A stretch of 47,550 bases of DNA from Streptomyces omiyaensis (lineage in GTDB: Bacteria > Actinomycetota > Actinomycetes > Streptomycetales > Streptomycetaceae). This document shows, in pieces, positions 22,539 to 30,643 of the stretch. The notes beneath the pieces were generated by a model. It saw only the letters and a list, made by a program, of their open reading frames with translations. It ran no database searches and had not been told where the DNA came from. Numbering within the stretch: the first letter of the stretch is position 1; the number at the start of each line of letters is the position of its first letter. The stretch is taken from positions 1 to 47,550 of the forward strand of contig NZ_BMVV01000039.1 in the NCBI RefSeq assembly GCF_014650895.1, written 5' to 3'. The position numbers and the translations under genes are program-made.

Positions 22539-24302
22539 ATGCGCCTCACCCGCGGAACCACGGTGCTCGCCACCCTCGTCGCGGCCGCCGCCACGGCCAC
22601 GCTGCTCGCCCCCGGCACCTCCGCCACACCCGTCGCGGCCGCCGCGGCCGACCCGGACGTCCGGGAGGTCTGCGCCGACCGCCGCCCCGGGCCGGCCGAC
22701 CCCGGCGCGTACGGGATGCAGCTCGACGGCACGTTCCGCCACCCCGCCCTCACCCCGGTCGACGAGGAGTCCGACCACCCCTTCCCCGGCCGCGCCGACC
22801 AGTACGACACCCGCGCGTACATCAGGAACATGAAGGTCGAAGCCGCCTACGAGGGCGCCGACTTCACCCCCGACTACTTCCACACCTGGCAGAACGTCGT
22901 CGACTTCGACGGCCGCCGCTACCTCTTCCAGTACGACCGCTCCGAGGGCCGCGTCTACGACATCACCGACGTCAGGAAGGTCGAGGTCGTCGAGAGGCTG
23001 AGCCGCGAGGACGTCGACGGCGACGAGACCCGCGCCAACGGCGACTGGGCCGCGCACGACTACTGGGGCGCCTCCACCATCCAGTGGAACCGCAAGCTCG
23101 GCGCGTACGTGATGGTGCAGAGCTTCGAGAGCAAGCGGCAGATCTCCGAACTCTCCGACCACCCGCCGCTCGACAAGTACGACAACCCCGACGGCGTCCG
23201 GAAGCTGCGGGCCAAGCCCGGCCTCAAGGGGTTCAAGGTCTACCGCCTCGACGGCCCGCGCAAGAAGGACTGGAAGCTCCTCGCGACCGTCTCCACCGAC
23301 TCCACCCAGAAGGACCCGCTGCGCAGCGACCCCGCCACCGCCCAGCAGGGCTCCGGCTCCATCGACGTGCCCTACTGGACCGGCGAGAAGTACATGTTCC
23401 TCGCCACGGCCCCCGACGACACCTACTCCGGCACCGAGTACCCCACCAACCTGCACTCGGCCGGCTACCAGTCCTGGGACATGTCCGACCCCGCGCACCC
23501 CCGGCTCCTCGACACCTGGCACCTGCCGGGGCAGCGCACCGGCGAGGACGCCGCCTACCGGCAGAACCCGCGCTGCGGGAACCGCACCAGCTGGATGGGC
23601 GCCCGGATGCCGCTCTTCCTCCCCAAGCCCGTGGAGAAGGGCGGGCGTTACGCCTTCGCCGCGATGGGCGGGTACGGCCTCACGGTGCTCGACGTCTCCG
23701 ACCCCGCGCACATGCGGACCGTCGGTCACCTCGACCTGCCCGCCTCGGTCGCGGGCACCGAGGGCGACAACATCGACGTCTCCCAGTACGAGAAGACCGG
23801 GATGATCTACTACTCCGGCTACCCGCTGACCGAGGACTGCCACGAGCCCTACAAGGACGTCTACCAGATCGACGTCCGCGACCCCGCCCGCCCGCGCGTC
23901 GTCGGCACCCTGCCCCGCCCCGTCCCGCCGAAGGCGTCCGGCCTCACCGACTACTGCCAGCGGCGCGGCAGCTTCGGCCCCAAGCGCACCGGCTACTACA
24001 CCAACCCCGGCAAGCACGACGCCGGACTCCTCGGCTACGGCTTCTACAACGCCGGCGTCCAGTTCTTCGACGTCTCCGACCCGGCCGCCCCGGAGATCTC
24101 CGCGTACTTCGTGCCCAAGGCGTACGGCCGGGACACCGCCGAGTACGCGTACGGCAACCAGACCCACGGCGTCTACGTCGAGTGGGACCGCAACATCGCC
24201 TGGGCCCTGACCAACCACGGCATCTACGCCCTCTCGTCGAAGGTCCTCGGCAAGCCCGACCTCGACGCCCCCGCGAAGCCGTTCCGCGCCAGCGAGTTCT
24301 GA
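22539..24302 (+). CDS. secreted LVIVD-repeat-like propeller protein, function unknown
   Basis: The 587-residue exported protein has a signal peptide (about 1-36). The body looks like a beta-propeller: repeated strands of the LVIVD type near residues 309 (SWDMSDPAHPRLLDTW), 379 (GLTVLDVSDPAHMRTVGH), 442 (VYQIDVRDPARPRVVGT) and 507 (GVQFFDVSDPAAPEISAY), plus earlier HTWQNVVDFDGRRYLFQYD blades. Trp, Tyr and His are frequent, and Cys residues are spaced for disulfides. ATG 22539 has GAAAGGA 6 nt upstream. It is 51 bp after kynU with no terminator between, so probably co-transcribed. No catalytic motif is recognised. A binding or lactonase-like/oxidase-like role on an extracellular aromatic is conceivable but unsupported. 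Confidence 0.8.
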   Translation: MRLTRGTTVLATLVAAAATATLLAPGTSATPVAAAAADPDVREVCADRRPGPADPGAYGMQLDGTFRHPALTPVDEESDHPFPGRADQYDTRAYIRNMKVEAAYEGADFTPDYFHTWQNVVDFDGRRYLFQYDRSEGRVYDITDVRKVEVVERLSREDVDGDETRANGDWAAHDYWGASTIQWNRKLGAYVMVQSFESKRQISELSDHPPLDKYDNPDGVRKLRAKPGLKGFKVYRLDGPRKKDWKLLATVSTDSTQKDPLRSDPATAQQGSGSIDVPYWTGEKYMFLATAPDDTYSGTEYPTNLHSAGYQSWDMSDPAHPRLLDTWHLPGQRTGEDAAYRQNPRCGNRTSWMGARMPLFLPKPVEKGGRYAFAAMGGYGLTVLDVSDPAHMRTVGHLDLPASVAGTEGDNIDVSQYEKTGMIYYSGYPLTEDCHEPYKDVYQIDVRDPARPRVVGTLPRPVPPKASGLTDYCQRRGSFGPKRTGYYTNPGKHDAGLLGYGFYNAGVQFFDVSDPAAPEISAYFVPKAYGRDTAEYAYGNQTHGVYVEWDRNIAWALTNHGIYALSSKVLGKPDLDAPAKPFRASEF

Positions 24303-24408
24303 GCCGGCGAGTTCCGCACCTGAGAGTTCCGCGCCGCACCTCCGGGGGGCGCCCCGCCCCCCGCCCCCACCCCTCCCCACCCTCCCCGCGCAGAAGGGTC
24401 ACACCGCC

Positions 24409-25848
24409 ATGACCGCATCCAGCGAATCCGCGCCCACCGCCCCGCCCGCCGACGCCGACGAGACCGCCAGACCGGCTCCCGGAGGCGAGGGCGGCCTGGT
24501 CCGCTCCCTCACCCACCGCCAGACCACCATGATCGGACTGGGCTCCGCGCTCGGCACCGGCCTCTTCCTCGGCTCCGGCTCCGCGATATCGGTCGCCGGC
24601 CCCGCCGTGATCGTCTCGTACGCCATCGGCGCGGTGCTCGTCGCGATCATCGCCGTCCTGCTCGGCGAGATGTCCGCCGCCCACCCCGTCCAGGGCTCGT
24701 TCGGCACCGTCGCCCACCGCTACCTCGGACCCCGGGCGGGCTTCCTCAGCCGCTGGCTGTACTGGTTCAGCGCGGTCGTCGTCATCGGCACCGAGGTCGT
24801 CGCCTCCGCCCTCTACATCCGCTGGTGGTGGCCCGAGGTGCCGATGTCGGCGGCCATCCTCGTCATCGCCGCCGTGGTCCTCGCCGTCAACGTCATCAGC
24901 GTGAAGTCCTTCGGCACCACCGAGTTCTGGCTCTCCACCGTCAAGGTCGTCGCCCTCTGCGCCTTCGTCCTCTGCGCCGCCCTGCTCGTCGTCTTCGGCC
25001 TGCCGGACACCGAGGCCACCGGCTTCGCGCGCCTCACCGACGACGGCGGCTTCCTCCCGCACGGGGCGGGCTCGATCTGGCTGGCCATGTCCGTCGTGAT
25101 GTTCGCCTACGCCGGCTTCGAGGTCGTCGCCATCGCCTCCGCCGAGGCGGCCGACCCGCAGCGCACCATCCGCACCGCCATGCGCCAGCTGGCCTGGCGC
25201 CTCGCCTTCTTCTACCTGCTCTCCCTCACCCTCGTCCTCGCCCTGATCCCGTGGCGGACCCTGGCCGGCGGCGACGGCAGCGTCGAGTCCAGCCCCTTCG
25301 TCCGCGTCTTCACCGAGGTCGGCGTGCCCGCCGCGGCGACCGTCACCAACGCGGTCGTCCTCATCGCCGCCATGTCCGCCGCCAACGCACACCTGTACGG
25401 CGCCTCCCGGCTGCTCCACTCCCTCGGTGACGACGGCCTCGCGCCCGCCCCGCTGGCCCGGCTCAGCCGGCGCGGCGTCCCCGCGCCCGCCCTCGCCGCG
25501 TCCACCCTGGGCATCGCCGCGGCGGCCCTGCTCGCCTTCTACGACGTCAGCGGCCTGTTCGGCATCCTCATGTCGATCGCGATCTTCGCGGTGCTGCTCG
25601 TGTGGCTGCTGATCCTCGCCTCGTACGTCGCCTTCCACCGCCACCGGAAGGCGCACCCGGAGGAGTTCACCGGCTTCAGCGTCCCCGGCGGCGACAAGCT
25701 CGCGGTCGTCGCGACGGTCGGGGTCCTCGCGGTGGCGGCGACGGCGGTGGAGGTGCCCGACATGCGGCAGGCCGCCGGCATCGGCCTCGCCTTCACCGCC
25801 CTCCTCCTCGCCTGTCACGCCCTGACGGCGCGCCGCCGCCGCCCGTGA
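24409..25848 (+). CDS. amino acid permease (APC superfamily, AAT type)
   Basis: The 479-residue membrane protein has about 12 TM segments. The TM1 region has SLTHRQTTMIGLGSALGTGLFLGSGSAI, the glycine-rich unwound helix that binds the amino-acid backbone, and the conserved FAYAGFEVVAIASAEAADPQR motif lies in TM6. It belongs to the AAT/LysP-GabP group of H+-coupled symporters. ATG 24409 has AGAAGGG 10 nt upstream. It is 106 bp after the secreted protein and followed by a strong terminator at 25863. Position in the operon suggests uptake of tryptophan, kynurenine or a related aromatic amino acid; this is inference. Confidence 0.92.
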   Translation: MTASSESAPTAPPADADETARPAPGGEGGLVRSLTHRQTTMIGLGSALGTGLFLGSGSAISVAGPAVIVSYAIGAVLVAIIAVLLGEMSAAHPVQGSFGTVAHRYLGPRAGFLSRWLYWFSAVVVIGTEVVASALYIRWWWPEVPMSAAILVIAAVVLAVNVISVKSFGTTEFWLSTVKVVALCAFVLCAALLVVFGLPDTEATGFARLTDDGGFLPHGAGSIWLAMSVVMFAYAGFEVVAIASAEAADPQRTIRTAMRQLAWRLAFFYLLSLTLVLALIPWRTLAGGDGSVESSPFVRVFTEVGVPAAATVTNAVVLIAAMSAANAHLYGASRLLHSLGDDGLAPAPLARLSRRGVPAPALAASTLGIAAAALLAFYDVSGLFGILMSIAIFAVLLVWLLILASYVAFHRHRKAHPEEFTGFSVPGGDKLAVVATVGVLAVAATAVEVPDMRQAAGIGLAFTALLLACHALTARRRRP

Positions 25849-25862
25849 CCCCGGCTCCCCAC

Positions 25863-25904
25863 GCCCCGGGGCCGTGCCGCACCCGCGCGGCACGGCCCCG
25901 GGGC
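25863..25904 (+). terminator. strong terminator ending the catabolic operon
   Basis: A perfect 18-bp inverted repeat (25863-25880 with 25887-25904) encloses a 6-nt loop and starts 14 bp after the permease stop. It has no T-tract but is one of the longest stems in the window. Confidence 0.88.
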
Positions 25905-26015
25905 CGCTCGCGGGCAGAGCGCCCCGGGCGGCCGCCGTCCCTTCTGCCCGAGACGGTTCATGGGGGTCCGCCCGCCGCGTACGGTGGCATCACCACGTCC
26001 CCCACGGAGGTGCCG

Positions 26016-26321
26016 ATGAGCGCGCAGCCCGACCACACCCCACCCCCGCCCCACGCTCCCGCGCCCGGGGCCCCGGCCGAACTCCTCGCCCGGCTCCGCT
26101 CCAGCGGCCACGCGGAGCGGTGGGTGCCGGCTTTCGAGCGGGACTGGAGGGCCGCGCTGGAGGAGTCCCGCCGCACGTTCTCCCTCGCCGGGCTCTACGA
26201 GGTCGTCCAGGACTGGCAGGGCCGTCTCGCCCACGCACCGGCGGTCGACGCGTTCGTCGCCTCCGGCTGCGACGACAGCGGCGCCGTCGACATGACGAGG
26301 TCGGCGGGAAGGCGCCGGTGA
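26016..26321 (+). CDS. antitoxin-like protein (DUF6247-like)
   Basis: This 101-residue protein has a Pro/His-rich start (about 1-22) and then a helical domain: ELLARLRSSGHAERWVPAFE, RDWRAALEESRRTFSLAGLY, EVVQDWQGRLAH. This resembles the DUF6247 proteins that stand before RelE-like toxins in Streptomyces. ATG 26016 has GGAGG 5 nt upstream. Its stop overlaps the GTG of the next gene, and the short upstream partner fits an antitoxin. Family assignment is from memory; no DNA-binding motif is obvious. Confidence 0.65.
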   Translation: MSAQPDHTPPPPHAPAPGAPAELLARLRSSGHAERWVPAFERDWRAALEESRRTFSLAGLYEVVQDWQGRLAHAPAVDAFVASGCDDSGAVDMTRSAGRRR

Positions 26322-26578
26322 CCGACCCGCCCTACGCGGTCCGGGCTTCCGCGCGGGCCGCCAAGGTCCTCGACACCCTGCCCGAGCACGTCGAGGACAC
26401 GGTGTGGGACGTCCTCGAGGCCGCCGCGGCGGACCCCTGGGGCTTTCGCCGGTGGGACGCCGACGACCCCGACGGCGAGGACGTGCGCTACGCCTCCGTC
26501 GGCCGCCTGTCCCTCACCTACTGGGTCAACCGCCCCTTGCGCCGGCTGACCGTCCTGGACATCGTCTGGCTCGGATAG
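26318..26578 (+). CDS. RelE/ParE-like toxin
   Basis: The 86-residue product starts with YAVRASARAAKVLDTLPEHV (helical pair), continues with PWGFRRWDADDPDGEDVRYA, and ends in the beta strands LSLTYWVNRPLRRLTVLDIVWLG, the usual order of RelE/ParE folds (two helices, then a four-stranded sheet with a basic segment). GTG 26318 overlaps the antitoxin stop (GTGA). RelE relatives cut mRNA at the ribosome, ParE relatives target gyrase; which applies cannot be told. The pair stands alone between a terminator and a flavoprotein gene. Confidence 0.7.
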   Translation: MTDPPYAVRASARAAKVLDTLPEHVEDTVWDVLEAAAADPWGFRRWDADDPDGEDVRYASVGRLSLTYWVNRPLRRLTVLDIVWLG

Positions 26579-26694
26579 GCACCGCGGCCCGCACGCCGCC
26601 GCGCGCCTTCCCGGTCCACCGGAACCGGGCCCCGGCCGGTACGGCTTCCCCGGCCGCGCCGTTTCCGCGCGGGTCCGTGTGATCGGATGGGGGC

Positions 26695-27228
26695 ATGACG
26701 CGGACCCTGTACCTGTTCAGCAGCGCGGCACCCCCGGTCTTCGACATCGCCCGGGTCATCGAGGAGGCGCAGGCCGACGGCTGGGACGTCTGCCTGGGGC
26801 TCACCCCGACCGCGGCCCGGTGGCTCCAGGAATCCCTGGACGGTCTGGCCGCGCTCACGGGCCGGCCCGTGCGGTGGGACCACCCCTTCCCCGGCGAACC
26901 GGACGTGTGGCCGGAGCCGGACGCCGTCCTCGTCGCGCCGGCCACCTTCGCCACCGTGAACGCCTGGGCCCTCGGCCTCACGGACGAGTGGATCGTCGGA
27001 GTGGTCGCCGAAGGCATGGGCAAGGGCCTACCGATCGCGATGACGCCGTGCGTCGGCAGTGCCCTCACCGCCCACCCGCAATGGGAGCGGTCGATCGAGA
27101 CGCTGCGCTCCGCCGGCGTCCACCTGGTCGACGGCGAAGGCGGGTTCGTGCCGCACGGGCCCGGCTGGGGGGAGCACTCCGCCTACCCCTGGTCCGAGGC
27201 GCTGAAGGCCGTCGCGGACCTGCTGTGA
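26695..27228 (+). CDS. flavoprotein (phosphopantothenoylcysteine decarboxylase-like fold)
   Basis: This 177-residue product has the HFCD flavoprotein layout: LYLFSSAAPPVFDIARVIEE (strand and FMN phosphate loop), GLTPTAARWL, DAVLVAPATFATVNAWALGL (the PATxNT-like flavin loop, with the Asn retained), and GLPIAMTPCVGSALTAHPQW. It resembles the stand-alone actinobacterial flavoproteins rather than full-length CoaBC. Probable cytoplasmic FMN-dependent decarboxylase; substrate unknown. ATG 26695 follows a GATGGGGGC stretch. It appears monocistronic. Confidence 0.8.
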   Translation: MTRTLYLFSSAAPPVFDIARVIEEAQADGWDVCLGLTPTAARWLQESLDGLAALTGRPVRWDHPFPGEPDVWPEPDAVLVAPATFATVNAWALGLTDEWIVGVVAEGMGKGLPIAMTPCVGSALTAHPQWERSIETLRSAGVHLVDGEGGFVPHGPGWGEHSAYPWSEALKAVADLL

Positions 27229-27356
27229 ACCCACGGGCGGCGCGACCGGCGTGATCTCCCGGCGACAGCGGAGCGTTAGTGGGAGGCAAGCGGCGGACGG
27301 CAGGGTGGGGACCGCCAGCGGGTTCGCCTGCGCGTCGGAGCAAGGAGCACGAAGGA

Positions 27357-27764
27357 ATGAAGAAGATGAGGGCGGCCCTCGTCGCCGCCGCCGTCCTGGC
27401 GGGACTCGTGGGGACGGCCGCGCCCGCCCAGGCGTTGACCTACTGCAGCCGGGCCGGCGGCGTCCACGTCTGCGAGTACGGGGTCACCGTCCACCCGCTC
27501 CCCGACGGCACGAAGCAGGAGTTCGTCGTCGGCACCGACCTGGCGGTGTGGACCCGCTGGACCAACACGAGCGGCAAGTGGACCGGCTGGCAGTCCATGG
27601 GCGGCAGGGTCTCCGGCGCCGTCGCCGTCATCGACCGCTTCAGCGGGGGCGACCCGTGGCGCTTCGCGCTCAGCGTTCCGACCGCCGACGGCTGGCGCTA
27701 CGTCAACATCCGTGACCACGACGGCGGCTGGAGCGGCTGGATGCCGATGCCCGACCCGGAGTAG
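27357..27764 (+). CDS. small secreted protein with GW-rich repeats
   Basis: The 135-residue product has a signal peptide (about 1-27, ending AQALT). The mature domain contains two Cys (YCSRAGGVHVCEY, probable disulfide) and repeats of WT-W/GW type: AVWTRWTNTSGKWTGWQSMG and DHDGGWSGWMPMPDP. Such blades occur in PLL-type sugar-binding propellers of Streptomyces, here only two blades long. AAGGAGC lies 8 nt before ATG 27357; ATG 27366 is an alternative. A hairpin follows at 27782. Function unknown, possibly carbohydrate or surface binding. Confidence 0.75.
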   Translation: MKKMRAALVAAAVLAGLVGTAAPAQALTYCSRAGGVHVCEYGVTVHPLPDGTKQEFVVGTDLAVWTRWTNTSGKWTGWQSMGGRVSGAVAVIDRFSGGDPWRFALSVPTADGWRYVNIRDHDGGWSGWMPMPDPE

Positions 27765-27781
27765 TCGTCCGGAGCGGTTCC

Positions 27782-27800
27782 CGAGGAGCGACGCTCCTCG
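27782..27800 (+). terminator. short hairpin after the GW-repeat gene
   Basis: The palindrome CGAGGAGCGACGCTCCTCG starts 17 bp after the stop codon. With a realistic loop the stem is about 7-8 bp. Confidence 0.5.
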
Positions 27801-27890
27801 TCCGCGGGCACCCCGGCCCCCTCCGGTGCCGTGCCGCGCGGACGCGCCCGTCCCCGTACGAGTCCCCGTACGCCGACGACGGGCCCGCCC

Positions 27891-27935
27891 GGCCCCTCCC
27901 GGCCGCCGTCACCCCGCGTGCGGCCGGGAGGGGCC
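27891..27935. terminator. strong hairpin between convergent genes (bidirectional terminator)
   Basis: A perfect 16-bp inverted repeat (27891-27906 with 27920-27935) has a 13-nt loop and is followed by CCCTTT on the plus side. It lies in the 348-bp gap between the convergent genes ending at 27764 and 28113; no gene was seen in the gap. Confidence 0.75.
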
Positions 27936-28112
27936 CCTTTGGTTCCGGGGCCCGGCGGCGGAAGGCCGGCGTCGGGGGAGACCAGGGGCGAGCCGGGGAG
28001 GGCGCGACGGGAAACCTGAGGACGCCCGGCCGGACCACCGGGCCGGGCCCGGCTGTCCGCAGCCCGGCAGGGCCGACCCGCGGACGGGCCCGCTCGGGGT
28101 GCGGGCGGGCTG

Positions 28113-29174
28113 TCAGGCCGTGCCGCGGCCGCCGGGCGGAGCGGAGGCGGCCGCCGGGTCCTCCGGCGGGGGCGCCGTGCTGTTCCTTACGACGAGGCTG
28201 GTGGCGAGCTCCAGGCGGGTGACGGAGGGTTCTCCGGCACGCAGGCGCAGCAGCATCTGTACCGCCTCCTCGCCCATCTGCCGCAGCGGCTGGTGGACGG
28301 TGGTGAGCGCGGGGCTGGACCAGCGCGCGGGCATCACGTCGTCGTACCCGACGACGGACAGGTCCTCGGGCACGCGCAGACCGCGGATCCTGGCCGCCTC
28401 CAGGACGCCGAGCGCCTGGAGGTCGCTCCCCGCGAAGATCGCGGTGGGGCGGTCCGGAAGCCCCAGCAGGTCCAGGCCGTGCGCCTGCCCGCCCTCGACG
28501 TGGAAGTCGCCGAAACGGATCAGGGCGGGGTCGACGTCGATGCCGGCCATCCCGAGGGTCGAGCGGTAGCCGTCGAGGCGCGCGAGGGAGCACAGGACGT
28601 CCTCGGGGCCGGTGATGATGCCGATGCGGCGGTGCCCCAGGTCGATGAGGTGGCGGGTGGCGGCGACCCCGCCGGACCAGTTGGCCGAGCCCACCGAGGG
28701 GACGTCGGGTTCCGGGTCGCCGGCGGGGTCGACGATCACGAAGGGAATGGAGCGGGAGCCCAGCTGCTGCTTGACCTCGGCGGGAAGCGAGGAGAAGACG
28801 AGCACGACCCCGATCGGGCGCCGCTGCAGCACGCCCTCGATCCAGTCGGCCGCCGGAGCGTGCCGGGTGCCGCTCTCCGTGAGGACCACGCTGGCCTGGT
28901 GGGCCTTGGCGAGGTTCTCGACGCCCCGGATCAGTTCCATCGACCACACGCTGTCGAGCTCGTGGAAGACGATCTCGATCAGGGGCGCCTCGCCCGCCGC
29001 GCGGGTGGTCCTGCGGTAGGAGTGCGCCTCCAGCAGCGATTCCACCTTGCTCCGGGTGCGGGGCGAGACGTCCTGCCGCCCGTTGAGGACTTTCGAAACT
29101 GTCGAAAGCGACACCCCCGCCTTCCGGGCCACCTCGGCGAGGGTGATCCGCCGGTTCTCCTCGTCATCGCGCAT
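28113..29174 (-). CDS. bxlR: LacI-family repressor (BxlR-like)
   Basis: The 353-residue product has a LacI HTH near the N-terminus (TLAEVARKAGVSLSTVSKVL, then NGRQDVSPRTRSKVE hinge) and a periplasmic-binding-like effector domain (LIEIVFHELDSVWSMELIRG, GVVLVFSSL, IPFVIVDP, GHRRIGIITG, PTAIFAGSD, VGYDDV). It is divergent from the xylo-oligosaccharide operon and both it and the operon leader carry TTTCGAAA palindromes. The BxlR name rests on this arrangement, as in Streptomyces bxlR-bxlEFGA. The start is uncertain: ATG 29174 or GTG 29192, neither with a clear ribosome site. Confidence 0.85.
   Translation of the reverse strand: MRDDEENRRITLAEVARKAGVSLSTVSKVLNGRQDVSPRTRSKVESLLEAHSYRRTTRAAGEAPLIEIVFHELDSVWSMELIRGVENLAKAHQASVVLTESGTRHAPAADWIEGVLQRRPIGVVLVFSSLPAEVKQQLGSRSIPFVIVDPAGDPEPDVPSVGSANWSGGVAATRHLIDLGHRRIGIITGPEDVLCSLARLDGYRSTLGMAGIDVDPALIRFGDFHVEGGQAHGLDLLGLPDRPTAIFAGSDLQALGVLEAARIRGLRVPEDLSVVGYDDVMPARWSSPALTTVHQPLRQMGEEAVQMLLRLRAGEPSVTRLELATSLVVRNSTAPPPEDPAAASAPPGGRGTA
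29090..29108. promoter_or_regulatory. operator-like palindrome inside the repressor gene
   Basis: CTTTCGA-N5-TCGAAAG is a 7-bp inverted repeat in the codons of the recognition-helix segment of bxlR. It contains TTTCGAAA, the same core as the palindrome upstream of the transport operon. It may act as a second operator for autoregulation or looping; it could also be a codon coincidence. Confidence 0.4.
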
Positions 29175-29240
29175 CCGAGCAGCATAAAGCACACCCCTCG
29201 GGGCCTTCGGGCACGCGTTCTCGTAGGGCGGTCACAGGGG

Positions 29241-29270
29241 TTGACCGGTTCGACGCCCTCAGCCTAGCGT
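29241..29270 (+). promoter_or_regulatory. vegetative-type promoter of the bxl operon
   Basis: TTGACC (29241-29246) and TAGCGT (29265-29270) are separated by 18 bp, a good match to the Streptomyces HrdB consensus. Transcription would start near 29277, just before the operator palindromes. Confidence 0.65.
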
Positions 29271-29281
29271 CCCGCCCATGA

Positions 29282-29315
29282 AGTTTCGGAAACTCTGCCG
29301 AAACTCTTTCGAAAG
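29282..29315. promoter_or_regulatory. probable BxlR operators
   Basis: Two palindromes lie between the predicted start point and the first gene: AGTTTC-G-GAAACT (29282-29294) and CTTTCGAAAG (29306-29315). The GAA/TTC half-sites agree with my recollection that BxlR binds short CGAA/TTCG-type repeats. A bound repressor here would block transcription. Confidence 0.65.
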
Positions 29316-29327
29316 GTGTGGCGCGCG

Positions 29328-30626
29328 ATGAAGAGGCACGCACGGCTCCTGAGAACCGCTGTCGTCGGCGGAGCGTCGCTGGCGATGACCCTGTCCCTGG
29401 CCGCCTGCGGCGGCTCCGCCGACGGCGACTCGGGCACGATCCACGTCCTGGTCTACGGCGACGCGACGAACAAGGTGGAGAAGCAGCTCGTCGACACCTT
29501 CAACAAGACCTCGAAGGTCAAAGCGGTCCTCGACACCGTCCCGGGCGCCGACTACCAGGCCAAGCTGCAGACGATCATCAGCGGCAAGCAGGCCCCCGAC
29601 GTGTTCTTCAACTGGGGCGGCGGCAGCATCGAGCCCTACGTCGACGCCGGCCTGCTGAAGCCCCTCGACGACTTCATCGCCGAGGACCCCGGCCTGAAGG
29701 CCAACTTCCTGCCGTCGGTCTTCGACACCGCGGTCGTCGACGGCAAGCCCTACGGCGTGCCCATGCGCGGCACCCAGCCCGTCCTGCTCTTCAGCAACAA
29801 GAAGGTCCTCCAGGACGCCGGCGTCACCACGCCCCGCACCTGGGACGAGCTCCTGGCCACCGTCGGGACCCTGAAGGCCAAGGGCATCACCCCCATCGCC
29901 CTGGGCGGCGGCGACAAGTGGCCCACCCAGATGTGGTTCCAGTACGTCTACGACCGCGTGGCCGGCCCCGAGCTCTTCGAGAAGGCCGTCAAGGGCGACA
30001 AGGAGGTCTGGGCGAGCGCCGACAGCAGGAAGGCCCTCGGCATGCTCGAGGAGCTGATCGACACCGGCGCCTTCGGCACCAACTACGACTCGGTCAAGTT
30101 CACCGACGGCGGCTCGCCCGCCCTCCTGGCCACCGGCAAGGCCGCCTTCGAGCTCATGGGTTCCTGGGAGTACTCCACCCTCCAGGACGCCTACCCCGAC
30201 TTCGTGAAGAACGACCTCGGCTACGGCACCTTCCCGACCGTCGAGGGCGGCAAGGGCGACGCCCGCAACGTCGCCGGCAACACCAACAACTTCTACTCGG
30301 TCCTCAGGACCACCGAGCACCCCGAGGCCGTCGCCGAGTTCCTGAAGCTCATGTACTCCGACGAGTTCGTCGAGGCCCAGCTCGCGGTCGGCAACCTGCC
30401 CACCACCACCAACACCCCGGAGTTCCTCGACCGGGCCGCCAACCCGGAGTACTCGAAGTACCAGTACGACCTGGTGAAGGAGGCCCCCGCCTTCCAGCTC
30501 TCCTGGGACCAGGCCTTCCCGCCGGCCGCCACCACCACGCTCCACCAGGCGGTCCAGCAGTTCTTCAACGGACAGACGGACACCGACTCCTTCATCGCCG
30601 CCATGCAGAGCCTGCCCGCGGCCTGA
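29328..30626 (+). CDS. bxlE: ABC sugar transporter substrate-binding lipoprotein (xylobiose type)
   Basis: This 432-residue lipoprotein has a lipobox LSLAACGG with Cys27. The mature protein is a family 1 solute-binding protein: IHVLVYGDATNKVEKQLVDT, TFNKTSKVKAVLDTVPGADY, ISGKQAPDVFFNWGGGSIEP and a C-terminal helical lobe. It captures the sugar outside the membrane for the permeases encoded next. ATG 29328 was chosen for signal-peptide length; AAAGG lies about 12 nt upstream and GTG 29316 is an alternative. No ATPase gene is in this operon, as is usual in Streptomyces, where the shared MsiK ATPase powers such importers. Confidence 0.9.
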   Translation: MKRHARLLRTAVVGGASLAMTLSLAACGGSADGDSGTIHVLVYGDATNKVEKQLVDTFNKTSKVKAVLDTVPGADYQAKLQTIISGKQAPDVFFNWGGGSIEPYVDAGLLKPLDDFIAEDPGLKANFLPSVFDTAVVDGKPYGVPMRGTQPVLLFSNKKVLQDAGVTTPRTWDELLATVGTLKAKGITPIALGGGDKWPTQMWFQYVYDRVAGPELFEKAVKGDKEVWASADSRKALGMLEELIDTGAFGTNYDSVKFTDGGSPALLATGKAAFELMGSWEYSTLQDAYPDFVKNDLGYGTFPTVEGGKGDARNVAGNTNNFYSVLRTTEHPEAVAEFLKLMYSDEFVEAQLAVGNLPTTTNTPEFLDRAANPEYSKYQYDLVKEAPAFQLSWDQAFPPAATTTLHQAVQQFFNGQTDTDSFIAAMQSLPAA

Positions 30627-30643
30627 CCTCCGGAACGCCCGAC

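Noticed and set aside
21150..24380. Open minus-strand frame of 1076 codons opposite kynU and the propeller gene
   Set aside because: It is the Gly/Val/Glu-rich mirror of GC-biased coding DNA, with no motifs, and it covers several well-supported plus-strand genes.
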